Positions 7,580 through 15,471 of a stretch of DNA of 35,570 nucleotides are shown here, one piece after another. The translations under genes and the position numbers were made by a program. The first letter of the stretch is position 1. The number at the start of each line of letters is the position of its first letter. The notes under the pieces are model-generated. The model was not told the DNA's origin. It saw nothing but the letters and a program-made list of their open reading frames with translations, and did no database searches. Location of the stretch: NCBI GenBank assembly GCA_022839445.1, contig JALHFC010000002.1:1-35570 (forward strand), written 5' to 3'. This DNA comes from Pelotomaculum sp. GTDB lineage: Bacteria; Bacillota; Desulfotomaculia; Desulfotomaculales; Pelotomaculaceae.

Positions 7580-8176
7580 TTAAATTATATCTTTTAAGTT
7601 ATGGACAGCTAAAATACCGGCAACGGTCTTGGCGTCGCAGATCTCACCCGTGCGAATCATCTCCAGGGCCGTTTCATAAGGTACTGTTTCAACATCAATG
7701 AACTCATCATCATCAAGATTTTGTTTCTGTAATGTCAACCCTGTAGCTAGGAAAACGTGAATTTCCTCGTTAGTAAAACCAGGGGTGCTATAAAACCTTA
7801 TGACATTATTCAACTTTTCTGCATTGTATCCGGTTTCTTCAAGCAACTCACGTCTGGCACACTCTGCCGGGTCCTCACCGGGCTCAATCTTGCCGGCGGG
7901 AATTTCCAACAGCGCTTTTTTTACGGCGTAACGGTACTGCCTGACCAGGAGCAGTTCATCTTTCTCGTTTACAGGAACAACAGCCACCGCCCCGGCGTAC
8001 TCCACAATCTCACGGGTACCGGTACCCCCGTCCGGCAAAGTCACGGTATCAATCCTGAGATTGATAATCTTGCCTTTATAAATCATCCTCGTAGATAACA
8101 TCTTCTCGATATATTTGTCCAGATCCCGCACCCCCCCATTTGTTGCTGATTGAAATACAAAGTCAACTTTCTCCAA
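7580..8176 (-). CDS. NUDIX hydrolase, ADP-ribose pyrophosphatase type
   Basis: A 198-residue NUDIX protein close to the NudF/ADP-ribose pyrophosphatase family, which hydrolyses ADP-ribose to AMP and ribose-5-phosphate. The Nudix box is complete: GKIEPGEDPAECARRELLEETG near residue 100 satisfies Gx5Ex7REUxEExGU. The strand before it (VRQYRYAVKKALLEIPAG) and the following YSTPGFTNEEIHVFLA are hallmarks of the ADP-ribose branch. The start is uncertain. A TTG at 8176 has GGGAGG about 14 nt upstream; a GTG at 8131 and an ATG at 8101 would give lengths closer to the usual 170-185 residues. The alignable part begins around MLSTRMIYKG. It is a single gene, convergent with minC. Confidence 0.9.
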   Translation of the reverse strand: MEKVDFVFQSATNGGVRDLDKYIEKMLSTRMIYKGKIINLRIDTVTLPDGGTGTREIVEYAGAVAVVPVNEKDELLLVRQYRYAVKKALLEIPAGKIEPGEDPAECARRELLEETGYNAEKLNNVIRFYSTPGFTNEEIHVFLATGLTLQKQNLDDDEFIDVETVPYETALEMIRTGEICDAKTVAGILAVHNLKDII

Positions 8177-8434
8177 ACAATACGTTTTTTCCTCCCATTA
8201 TTATTCCAAGGCTGTCCAAAAAAAATAAAAACACATCCCACCCCTTTAGGGTATATTGGGCAAACCTTTTTTATTCCATAATACGGTACACTAACACGGT
8301 ATCTTTTTTGTTGACTTTTTGGAAGGATTTTTTAGCGGTGGCATAGAATTTTATACTTTAACGCTTATTAATGGTATAAGCTGTTAGCGGGACCATTATG
8401 TATAGGTATTGGCATTTGAGGGGGTGTGTGCCGG

Positions 8435-9445
8435 TTGGCTGTAAAAGTTGGCATTCCCAGTTCATTGCTGTTTTACGTCTTCTTCCCGTTTTGGCAGTCC
8501 TTCTTTAAGGAAATCGGCGTCCAGGTAGTTACCTCAGGCAAGACAACAAAAAGTATCCTGGACAAGGGCGTCCGGGAGGCGCTTGCTGACGCCTGTGTCC
8601 CGGTCAAACTATTTTTTGGTCACGTTATAGACATCAAGGATAATGTTGACTACCTGTTTATTCCGAGGGTGGTGTGCCTTAACCAGAAGACCATTTTTTG
8701 CCCAAAATTCCTTGGGTTGCCGGATATGATCCGTTTTTCGGTAGACAACGTGCCGCCTGTAATCGACGTGCGCATGGATACCAGGGTAGGACGTTTTCCA
8801 CTAGTTAAAGCATACCAGGAGGTCGGCGCGTATTTCGGGGCCAGTAAAATTTCCGCGTTGCGCGCTTATTTAAAAGCCAGGCAGGTACTAAACCATTACA
8901 GAGCGCTACTTATAAAAGGTTTTACCCCGGCGGAAGCAATGGCGCGTCTTAATAACCCTGATGAAAGCAAACCAGCGCCACGGCCTAGAGAAAACCTTAA
9001 ATCAAACCTTAAATTTGCTGTCCTGGGATACCCGTATAACATTTACGACAGCTTTATCAGCGTAAATATACTTGAGAAATTAAAAAAACTGGGGGTCGGT
9101 GTTTTAACTGCGGAGAACATTCACCCGTTCTTGCTGGCCTTGCAAAAAAATTGCGGCCTGCCAAAACGCTTGTTTTGGACTTTTAGTGACATCGCACTGA
9201 AAGCCGCGCATTTTTTATTCAAACATGGGCGTGTTGACGGTGTTTTGCATTTGACGGCATTTGGTTGCGGTCCGGATTCTTTGTTAAACAAATTTATTGA
9301 ACTGGAAGCTAAAAAACATCGCAACATCCCTTTTATGACATTGATGATCGATGAGCATACCGGGGAAGCCGGGATGGCTACACGCCTGGAAGCCTTTGTA
9401 GATATGGTCAGAAGACGGAAGGAGATGATTGCGTGTCAAAGGTAA
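8435..9445 (+). CDS. acyl-CoA dehydratase activase-related protein (DUF2229-like), first subunit
   Basis: About 336 residues, resembling the DUF2229 part of large 2-hydroxyacyl-CoA dehydratase activase-type proteins. The N-terminus (VGIPSSLLFYVFFPFW) matches the family opening. Conserved cysteines sit in DACVPVK, in VVCLNQKTIFCP and in FGCGPDS, suitable for an iron-sulfur cluster. The HTGEAG motif near the C-terminus is shared with the next gene (DEQTGKAG). I place the start at the TTG at 8435: the GTG at 8426 abuts the GAGGGGG ribosome-binding site, whereas 8435 is 10 nt away and gives the family-like N-terminus. It overlaps the next gene by 13 nt. In many clostridia these modules are fused in one protein of about 1400 residues; here they are split. 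Substrate unknown. Confidence 0.8.
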   Translation: MAVKVGIPSSLLFYVFFPFWQSFFKEIGVQVVTSGKTTKSILDKGVREALADACVPVKLFFGHVIDIKDNVDYLFIPRVVCLNQKTIFCPKFLGLPDMIRFSVDNVPPVIDVRMDTRVGRFPLVKAYQEVGAYFGASKISALRAYLKARQVLNHYRALLIKGFTPAEAMARLNNPDESKPAPRPRENLKSNLKFAVLGYPYNIYDSFISVNILEKLKKLGVGVLTAENIHPFLLALQKNCGLPKRLFWTFSDIALKAAHFLFKHGRVDGVLHLTAFGCGPDSLLNKFIELEAKKHRNIPFMTLMIDEHTGEAGMATRLEAFVDMVRRRKEMIACQR

Positions 9446-10551
9446 CATTTCCAAGAATGGGTGAATCATGGCGAACGTTTAAAATGCTTTTGGAAGACTT
9501 GGGCAATGAGGTGGTAGTTCCTCCCCGTCCCAGCAAGAAAACACTCGATCTGGGTGTCCGGCATTCCCCCGAATTCGCCTGTTTTCCACTTAAAATACTT
9601 ACGGGGACTTACCTGGAAACAATTGAAATGGGCGCCGACACCATTGTTACTTCCGGCGGCATGGGTCCGTGCCGAGCGGGCGAGTATGCCATGCTCCACC
9701 ATAAAATCCTAAAAGATCTCGGTCATGACATGAAGATGATTGTCTTTGAACTGCCCCGTTATTACCCCTTTAATTTTATCAAAAATGTTTGGACCTTAAA
9801 TAAGTCCCGAGTTTGCATTAGGGGGATTATCTCCCGCATCAAGCGGGCGTGGCGCAAGTTGCAAGCCTTGGATAACGCGGAAAAACTCAGCCATGTTGTA
9901 AGACCCAGAGAGATTAACCGGGGCGCAACCACGCGGGTATACCACAAAATACTGGATTGGATCGATCAGGCCTATACCACCGAACAAATTATTGAAGCCG
10001 AAGCGGCGGCGCTTGAAGCGATGCGAAATATACCCCAGGACCATACCAGGGAAGTCTTAAAGGTAGGTATTATAGGCGAAATATACGTACTCCTGGAGCC
10101 GGCCAGCAACCTGGAAATGGAAGAAACACTGGGTAACCTGGGTGTCGAGGTGGAAAGATCCATGTTCCTTACCGGTTGGACTAGGGATAACACTTGGACT
10201 GAGACCACCCAAGGGATGACTGTAAAGGAAGCGGCGGCTCCCTACCTGCCTGAACTGATCGGTGGGCACGGGCGCGATTCCATCGGCAATACCATTTTAT
10301 TTGCCAAACGCGGCTTCGATGGAATGGTCCAGCTGGCCCCCTTTACATGTATCCCGGAGATCGTAGCTCGTACCATACTTCCCAGGGTTAGCAGGGACTA
10401 TGACATCCCTATTCTGACTTTTTTCCTGGATGAGCAAACCGGCAAAGCAGGTATGTCGACGAGGCTGGAAGCCTTTACGGAATTAATGAGAAGGAAAAAA
10501 CTTTTACTGAAAAAGAAAAACGTGGCACAGAAAAATATTTATATCGCTTGA
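9433..10551 (+). CDS. acyl-CoA dehydratase activase-related protein, second subunit
   Basis: A 372-residue protein of the 2-hydroxyglutaryl-CoA dehydratase D-component-like/DUF2229 type. Cysteine motifs PEFACFPLK (about residue 40) and GGMGPCRAGEY (about 75) are placed like cluster ligands in the dehydratase and its relatives. The end shows DEQTGKAGMSTRLEAF, closely paralleling the first protein, so the two are probably distant paralogues working together. Its GTG start at 9433 lies inside the previous gene, with AAGGAG upstream, which implies coupled translation. No dehydratase alpha/beta pair (hgdA/hgdB) or CoA transferase gene is present nearby, so it may belong to an ATP-driven low-potential electron transfer system with an unknown target. 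Confidence 0.78.
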   Translation: MSKVTFPRMGESWRTFKMLLEDLGNEVVVPPRPSKKTLDLGVRHSPEFACFPLKILTGTYLETIEMGADTIVTSGGMGPCRAGEYAMLHHKILKDLGHDMKMIVFELPRYYPFNFIKNVWTLNKSRVCIRGIISRIKRAWRKLQALDNAEKLSHVVRPREINRGATTRVYHKILDWIDQAYTTEQIIEAEAAALEAMRNIPQDHTREVLKVGIIGEIYVLLEPASNLEMEETLGNLGVEVERSMFLTGWTRDNTWTETTQGMTVKEAAAPYLPELIGGHGRDSIGNTILFAKRGFDGMVQLAPFTCIPEIVARTILPRVSRDYDIPILTFFLDEQTGKAGMSTRLEAFTELMRRKKLLLKKKNVAQKNIYIA

Positions 10552-10586
10552 ATAGGTAGCGTTCCCCAGCTAAAGGAAGGTTTACA

Positions 10587-11540
10587 ATGAAATCTTATAT
10601 AGGAATCGATGTCGGATCGGTCAGTATAAACATTGTAGTAGTCAGTGGGGCCGGTGATGTAATAGCCGGCCTTTACCTTCGCACAAAAGGCCGGCCTATA
10701 GAAGTAATCCAAAATGGCTTAAAAGAAATCTCTGAAATAATACCCCCAGGCATGACCATTGCCGGTGTCGGAAGTACCGGTAGCGGGCGTTACCTGGCAG
10801 GTGTTATGGCCGGCGCCGATGTTGTAAAGAACGAAATAACGGCACATGCCGTTGCCGCATCAATGATGGTCCCCGGTGTGCAGACAGTCTTTGAAATTGG
10901 TGGCCAGGATTCCAAAATTATAATCCTAAGAGAAGGGGTTGTCACGGACTTTGCCATGAATACGGTATGCGCCGCCGGCACCGGATCTTTTCTTGACCAG
11001 CAAGCGCAACGTTTAAATATACCAATTGACCAGTTTGGCGAGCTTGCCCTGCAGTCAACAGCTCCGGTGAGAATTGCCGGCCGCTGTACCGTGTTTGCGG
11101 AGTCGGACATGATCCACAAGCAGCAAATGGGGCACCAGATACCTGATATCATTAACGGCTTGTGCGAGGCTCTAGTGCGAAACTACCTGAACAATGTGGG
11201 GAAAGGCAAGGAAATATTACCTCCAATCGTGTTCCAAGGAGGGGTGGCCGCAAATATCGGGATTAAGGCAGCTTTTGAAAAGGCCCTGGGGATGCCGGTC
11301 CAGATACCCAAGCATTTCTCCATTATGGGAGCCATTGGGGTAGCCCAACTAGCCAAAGAAGAAACGGCAAAAACCGGCGTCACAAGCTTCAAGGGCTTTC
11401 AAATTACCGGGTTACCGTACCGTACAGGTAGTTTTGAGTGTAACGGTTGTTCCAATTATTGCGAAGTGGTGGAGATCTTAGAGAAAGATAAGGTAATTGG
11501 GCGTTGGGGTTCCCGCTGCGCCAAATGGGATATTGTATAA
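10587..11540 (+). CDS. 2-hydroxyacyl-CoA dehydratase activase-like ATPase (BadF/HgdC family)
   Basis: A 317-residue ASKHA-fold ATPase of the HgdC/BadF/BcrA family. In characterised members a homodimer holds one [4Fe-4S] cluster and drives an electron into a dehydratase or benzoyl-CoA reductase on ATP hydrolysis. Phosphate-1 loop GIDVGSVS is at residue 5 and the phosphate-2 region is EIGGQDSK near 110. The cluster cysteines are in NTVCAAGTGSF near 130 and GRCTVFAESDM near 168, and the adenosine region is FQGGVAANIG near 230. The C-terminus adds a cysteine-rich tail (FECNGCSNYC and SRCAKW) beyond the classic 260-residue activase. The ATG is preceded by AAGGAAGG. It is the third gene of the operon and probably activates the proteins encoded by the first two. 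Confidence 0.88.
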   Translation: MKSYIGIDVGSVSINIVVVSGAGDVIAGLYLRTKGRPIEVIQNGLKEISEIIPPGMTIAGVGSTGSGRYLAGVMAGADVVKNEITAHAVAASMMVPGVQTVFEIGGQDSKIIILREGVVTDFAMNTVCAAGTGSFLDQQAQRLNIPIDQFGELALQSTAPVRIAGRCTVFAESDMIHKQQMGHQIPDIINGLCEALVRNYLNNVGKGKEILPPIVFQGGVAANIGIKAAFEKALGMPVQIPKHFSIMGAIGVAQLAKEETAKTGVTSFKGFQITGLPYRTGSFECNGCSNYCEVVEILEKDKVIGRWGSRCAKWDIV

Positions 11541-11601
11541 GGTCATAACAATAATAAATAATGCCGCCATGCTTTGATGGTGCAAACGATGTGGTTATCA
11601 T

Positions 11602-12792
11602 TTAACAGCTGCAAGACCCGTCATCCTCGTCATCTTTATTAAATTTTCCCGGCGGTATAGCTGCAATTTCGGCTAGCGCATGAAGGGAGTGATCTATTTC
11701 TTCTTCGTTATTAAAATAAGAAAAACTAAAGCGTACAAGTTTTTGCTCCAAAGTCCCCAGTGTCCTGTGGGCGTCCGGCGCGCAATGCAGGCCCGCCCTG
11801 CAAGCAATATTGTATTGCTTGTCAAGGACCCCTCCAACTAGAGCGGAATTTTTCCCCTCTAGGCTAAAAGAAATAACTGGGGCACGCTCATATATTTCCG
11901 CGGGTCCATATATGGTCAATCCTTTAATCCTTTCCGCGCCCTCCAAAAAACGCCGGGTCAACTCCATTTCATGTTTTCTGATCCTTTCCATACCCTCCCT
12001 TCTGATAAATTTTAATCCTGCGGCTAGCCCGGCAATACCAACGGAATTTACTGTGCCGCTTTCGTAACGTTCAGGCAGGATTTCCGGTTGCCAGGGTGTT
12101 TTTGAACTGCTGCCGGTGCCCCCTTCTTTAAGGGGTGTCAGTTCAACGTTGCCGGCAAGATATAGGCCGCCGACACCGGTTGGCCCGTAAAGACCTTTGT
12201 GGCCCGGGAAAGCCAGCAAGTGGATTCCCATAAAAGAGACGTCCAGCTCAAACACTCCTGCAGTCTGGGCGGCGTCCACTATAAAACGCAGGCCTTTTTT
12301 CTTTGCCAACCGGCCAATTTCACCTATGGGCATAAGTGTCCCGGTTACATTTGAAGCATGGGTAATAACAATGGCAACGGTGTTTGCTTTTATCGCTTTT
12401 TCAATATCCCGTGTTTTGATGGTTGCATCCTTGGCGCAGGAAACCTTTGTCACTTCAACTCCATTATTTTGTAAAACGTATAGCGGGCGGGTTACCGAGT
12501 TGTGTTCGACGGAACTGGTGATAACATGGTCCCCCGGTTTAAGCAAGCCCTTTATCGCCAGGTTTAAAGCTTCGGTTGCGTTCAGTGTAAAAACAATTTG
12601 GTCCGGGTTACTTATATTGAAAAGCGAGGCCAACAGCTCGCGCGCTTCGTCTACCAGACGGCCTGCTTCTAAAGCCATCCGGTGTCCCGCCCTGCCGGGG
12701 TTGGCCCCCGTGTTTCTTATGCAATGCTCCATAGCCTTCCAAACCTCTACCGGTTTTGGCCAGGAAGTAGCTGCGTTATCAAAGTAGATCAT
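11602..12792 (-). CDS. class V aminotransferase, cysteine desulfurase family
   Basis: A 396-residue PLP enzyme of the cysteine desulfurase/selenocysteine lyase fold, close to the clostridial IscS-like subgroup (TIGR01977 type). It would release sulfur from L-cysteine as an enzyme-bound persulfide. IYFDNAATSWPKP is the N-terminal signature, SSVEHNSV holds the His stacking on PLP, DAAQTAGV holds the Asp, and FPGHKGLYGPTG has the PLP Lys near residue 200. CRAGLHCAP near 331 contains the likely catalytic Cys. The last residues form an acidic stretch ending in GSCSC, an unusual tail with two cysteines that could accept or pass on sulfur. No iscU or trmU neighbour; sulfur acceptor unknown. Possible upstream SD AAGGGG about 11 nt before the ATG at 12792. 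Confidence 0.87.
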   Translation of the reverse strand: MIYFDNAATSWPKPVEVWKAMEHCIRNTGANPGRAGHRMALEAGRLVDEARELLASLFNISNPDQIVFTLNATEALNLAIKGLLKPGDHVITSSVEHNSVTRPLYVLQNNGVEVTKVSCAKDATIKTRDIEKAIKANTVAIVITHASNVTGTLMPIGEIGRLAKKKGLRFIVDAAQTAGVFELDVSFMGIHLLAFPGHKGLYGPTGVGGLYLAGNVELTPLKEGGTGSSSKTPWQPEILPERYESGTVNSVGIAGLAAGLKFIRREGMERIRKHEMELTRRFLEGAERIKGLTIYGPAEIYERAPVISFSLEGKNSALVGGVLDKQYNIACRAGLHCAPDAHRTLGTLEQKLVRFSFSYFNNEEEIDHSLHALAEIAAIPPGKFNKDDEDDGSCSC

Positions 12793-12980
12793 AATATTTT
12801 AGCCCCTTACCTATAAGCTGCCTAAAGCTATATAATTTTCAATCACATGAGTATCTATTCTTAAAATGCCTATTTGCCTATTAAAAAGGTGCTGCGCTTC
12901 TATAGCTAACAACACCATAATATGTTAGTGTTCACACAATGTTACACATTACTTACCATAGAATCAGTGACTAATTGTAG

Positions 12981-14387
12981 CTAAACTGGCTTTTTAGAAA
13001 ACTTTTTAAAAAATGCGCAAAATTTTATAGCAAAGAGCACCAGCGGGTTATTAAATTGTGCTTCCAGGTTTTCGCACTCTTCTTTAGCTGCCGCCAGCTC
13101 TTGCCGGGCTATAAATTGAGTCCGCTGCATTTCATCCTCCTGGCGAAGCGCCTTTTTTAGGTCGTTGCTGAGGGCGTTTATTTCCTCCTGGAGACGCCGC
13201 ATTTCTAAAGAGGCGGATAACCTTTCCCTTTCCAACCTTTGCCTAAGATCAACAATTTCGTTTTGTAGTTCAGCCACCTTGATGCCGTGTTGTTCTTTTA
13301 ATTCAGCAGTCCCGATCTTATTCTCCCTATCTTTTTCTTTGTACCTCTGAAGTTTTATAAAAAGGCCCTCCATGCTCCCCTGGTTTTTTCCCAATAACTC
13401 CTTAATTTTAACAACCTCGTCCTGCCTCTCCTTGGTCCGCTTCACCCAAAGGCGACATTGATAAAGAATGCTGTTGGCTTTCGCCTCTAACTTTCTGATA
13501 TGCTCCCTGTAACGTAAAATTTCCCTTTTTCGCAATGAGAGGAGAAGGTCTTTTTCTGCCATCTGGGTTAAAAGGTATTCACGCTGGCCGGTCAGTTCCA
13601 TTTTTTCAGCAAGCGACGCGGCAGCCTCTCTTTGCCCGCTCATAGCCTCTTGCATACGCATGCGCATAGTATCAAATTTACTTTGCCATCTGGTTCTTTC
13701 ACGACGCCAACGTAACTTTTGCCTGCCAACGGCACCAAGAAATTTTTTTAGCAGCTCTTCATACAGTATCCTGGCCGTAGGGTTATAACTCCACACTTCA
13801 CCACCAGCCATTTCGAAATACGGAAACTTTTTCAGTACAATCTCGATGGTTTTTTCATCCGTTATACGCCAGGAATTGATCAATTTATGCAATTGTTTTA
13901 TAGATAGCCCCCCTGGATGGATTTTCATAGCCTTAATCAAAAGGTTCTTTAAGGAATAATGGCTTGTTTCAACCTCCCATTCAGTCAACCCCCAACAGCC
14001 ATTATCCAATTGGATGAACCTTCCATCGATAATTAAGCATGTTTCTCCCGCAAGAATCATTTTGGCCTTTTTTTTCTTTGAACTACCATTTTTAAAAAAT
14101 TCGCGGAGGTTTAAAGGTTGGCCTTTTTTTAATAACAATGAATATAACTGATCATTATCCTTGTTGCCTTCCAGGTTTAAGCGCCAATTATCCTTTTCTT
14201 TATAAAAGCACTGGTTTTGTTTTAAACATAAGTTTACCCTTTCTTCTACCTGTGGCAGGGAATAGTCTTTTAGCATTCTCCTTTGGACATGAGGAGCTAG
14301 CTCGGCCACCGATAGAGCTTCAAAGAAAAATAGAGTTTTCTTTAAAACATCGGTAAGGGAATTCAGTTTCCCACCCATATTGCACAT
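12981..14387 (-). CDS. HARE/RpoE-delta-like helix-turn-helix plus coiled-coil protein
   Basis: About 468 residues from the ATG at 14387 (AAGGAAGGTGAA just upstream); an ATG at 14498 would add 37 residues but has no SD. I recognise no named family. The N-terminal 240 residues look like two or three winged-helix modules. One contains DGRFIQLDNGCWGLTEWE near residues 120-137, very like the turn of RNA polymerase delta (RpoE) and HARE-HTH domains; another ends EMAGGEVWSYNP. From about residue 245 to 440 the sequence is a long charged coiled coil rich in Glu, Lys, Arg and Gln, with heptad-like leucines, ending in a short hydrophobic-basic tail (FAIKFCAFFKKFSKK). Possible roles are nucleoid or transcription-machinery scaffold, or a membrane-anchored DNA-binding protein. 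It is transcribed alone. Confidence 0.65.
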   Translation of the reverse strand: MCNMGGKLNSLTDVLKKTLFFFEALSVAELAPHVQRRMLKDYSLPQVEERVNLCLKQNQCFYKEKDNWRLNLEGNKDNDQLYSLLLKKGQPLNLREFFKNGSSKKKKAKMILAGETCLIIDGRFIQLDNGCWGLTEWEVETSHYSLKNLLIKAMKIHPGGLSIKQLHKLINSWRITDEKTIEIVLKKFPYFEMAGGEVWSYNPTARILYEELLKKFLGAVGRQKLRWRRERTRWQSKFDTMRMRMQEAMSGQREAAASLAEKMELTGQREYLLTQMAEKDLLLSLRKREILRYREHIRKLEAKANSILYQCRLWVKRTKERQDEVVKIKELLGKNQGSMEGLFIKLQRYKEKDRENKIGTAELKEQHGIKVAELQNEIVDLRQRLERERLSASLEMRRLQEEINALSNDLKKALRQEDEMQRTQFIARQELAAAKEECENLEAQFNNPLVLFAIKFCAFFKKFSKKPV

Positions 14388-14539
14388 TTCACCTTCCTTG
14401 CCAAAATTAATATCTTTAATATACGTTCTACTTAATGTATAAATTCCCTTTAATTGACAGGTATCTTTTTGAAGTTTTTTTATACTAAAATTCAACAAAT
14501 TTATTTGCTAATTTCAAGTAAAAAGATGGTGCATTTTTA

Positions 14540-14569
14540 TTGCTTATTATCGCCCTTATGCCATATAAT
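14540..14569 (+). promoter_or_regulatory. possible promoter for acuA
   Basis: A perfect TATAAT at 14564-14569 is preceded by TTGCTT at 14540-14545 with an 18-nt spacer. It lies about 105 nt upstream of the acuA start. The -35 matches the consensus at only three positions, so an activator may be needed. Confidence 0.4.
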
Positions 14570-14575
14570 AATGAT

Positions 14576-14604
14576 GAGTGGTCGATATTTAACTGCGAGC
14601 GGTC
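14576..14604 (+). repeat. direct repeat GAGYGGTC, possible operator
   Basis: GAGTGGTC at 14576-14583 and GAGCGGTC at 14597-14604 are 21 bp apart, two helical turns, directly downstream of the TATAAT of the acuA promoter. The placement suits a repressor binding one face of the helix. No known factor is assigned. Confidence 0.35.
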
Positions 14605-14673
14605 ATTAATTATACCCTAGCGGCAACTAATAATGATTATATCTTAACTACGGTTGGAAATAGAGGTGGCCTA

Positions 14674-15294
14674 ATGAGCATTGCAGTTGCCTACCGTGAG
14701 CCCCAAAGCGTTATAAACCCACGGGAGGAAGTTTTAATAGAAGGACCGGTAGAAGCAAAGGATATTAGAGTATTTGATATGAACAGCAAACTTACAAATT
14801 TCCGCAAACCAGATCAGCAAAAAAAAGCGCTGGTGGAAATCTCAAGTTTGCCTGAAGGAATGGTTTATTTAGCCAGATACCGCCAGGAGATTATCGGCTA
14901 TATTACTTTTCATTACCCTGACGGTTATTCCAGGTGGAGTAAACACCCGGGCATTTTGGAGCTTGGCGCCATCGAAATTAGCCCCGATTGGCGAAAATGT
15001 GGGATCGGAGTTGCTCTTCTTAAAGAGGCCTTTACCAATCCCGTTATGGATGACTATATAGTGTTAACCGTGGAGTTTTGTTGGCACTGGGATTTAGATA
15101 ATAGTGGACTGGGTATGTTTGAATACCAGAGAATGCTAACAAAACTCTTTGGAGCGGCGGGCCTGTACAGGCGGGCAACCGACGACCCGGACATCACCGA
15201 GCATCCGGCTAATGTTTTAATGGTCCGGGTAGGTGAAAATGTAAGCCAAAATGACAGGGACTTGTTTGAAAACATGCTTTTTGAACACAAGTAA
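14674..15294 (+). CDS. acuA: AcuA-type GNAT acetyltransferase
   Basis: A 206-residue GNAT protein with the whole-length pattern of AcuA, which acetylates and inactivates acetyl-CoA synthetase on its active-site lysine. An IEGPV segment lies near residue 22. The segment EISSLPEGMVYLAR near residue 55, ELGAIEISPDWRKCGIG near residue 97 (acetyl-CoA binding R/Q-x-x-G-x-G/A-like turn), VEFCWHWDLD near 130 and ATDDPDITEHPAN near 170 are the conserved AcuA blocks. Length is that of the family. GAGGTG sits 6 nt before the ATG. acuB, acuC and an acetyl-CoA synthetase gene are not next to it, so the target must be encoded elsewhere. It is convergent with guaB and has a possible promoter with direct repeats upstream. 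Confidence 0.88.
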   Translation: MSIAVAYREPQSVINPREEVLIEGPVEAKDIRVFDMNSKLTNFRKPDQQKKALVEISSLPEGMVYLARYRQEIIGYITFHYPDGYSRWSKHPGILELGAIEISPDWRKCGIGVALLKEAFTNPVMDDYIVLTVEFCWHWDLDNSGLGMFEYQRMLTKLFGAAGLYRRATDDPDITEHPANVLMVRVGENVSQNDRDLFENMLFEHK

Positions 15295-15406
15295 CGAATC
15301 CACATAAACAACAAAAATGGCCAACGACTCACGACTATCGGCCAAATTGAAGTCTCTCAATATAACGGAACGTTTGTAGTCAGAAAAAGACATTGGGTTT
15401 AAATTA

Positions 15407-15430
15407 GGAATTCGCCGCAAGGCGAATTCC
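15407..15430. repeat. perfect inverted repeat with GCAA tetraloop
   Basis: GGAATTCGCC at 15407-15416 and GGCGAATTCC at 15421-15430 are perfectly complementary around GCAA. It lies between convergent acuA and guaB. The stem could end either transcript, but neither side has a clear T-run. Confidence 0.6.
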
Positions 15431-15446
15431 CACAAGCGGCTTAAAG

Positions 15447-15470
15447 ACCAACCACCAACCACCAACCACC
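15447..15470. repeat. tandem heptamer ACCAACC
   Basis: Three perfect ACCAACC units (15447-15467) plus ACC follow each other immediately downstream of guaB (its stop is at 15472-15474). This is a short simple repeat with no coding value. Confidence 0.8.
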
Positions 15471-15471
15471 A

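Noticed and set aside
12197..12787. Plus-strand reading frame opposite the desulfurase gene
   Set aside because: The composition is that of a shadow frame, and the minus-strand gene has full PLP-enzyme motifs.
15447..15470. CRISPR-like repeat
   Set aside because: The units are seven bases long, contiguous and have no spacers.
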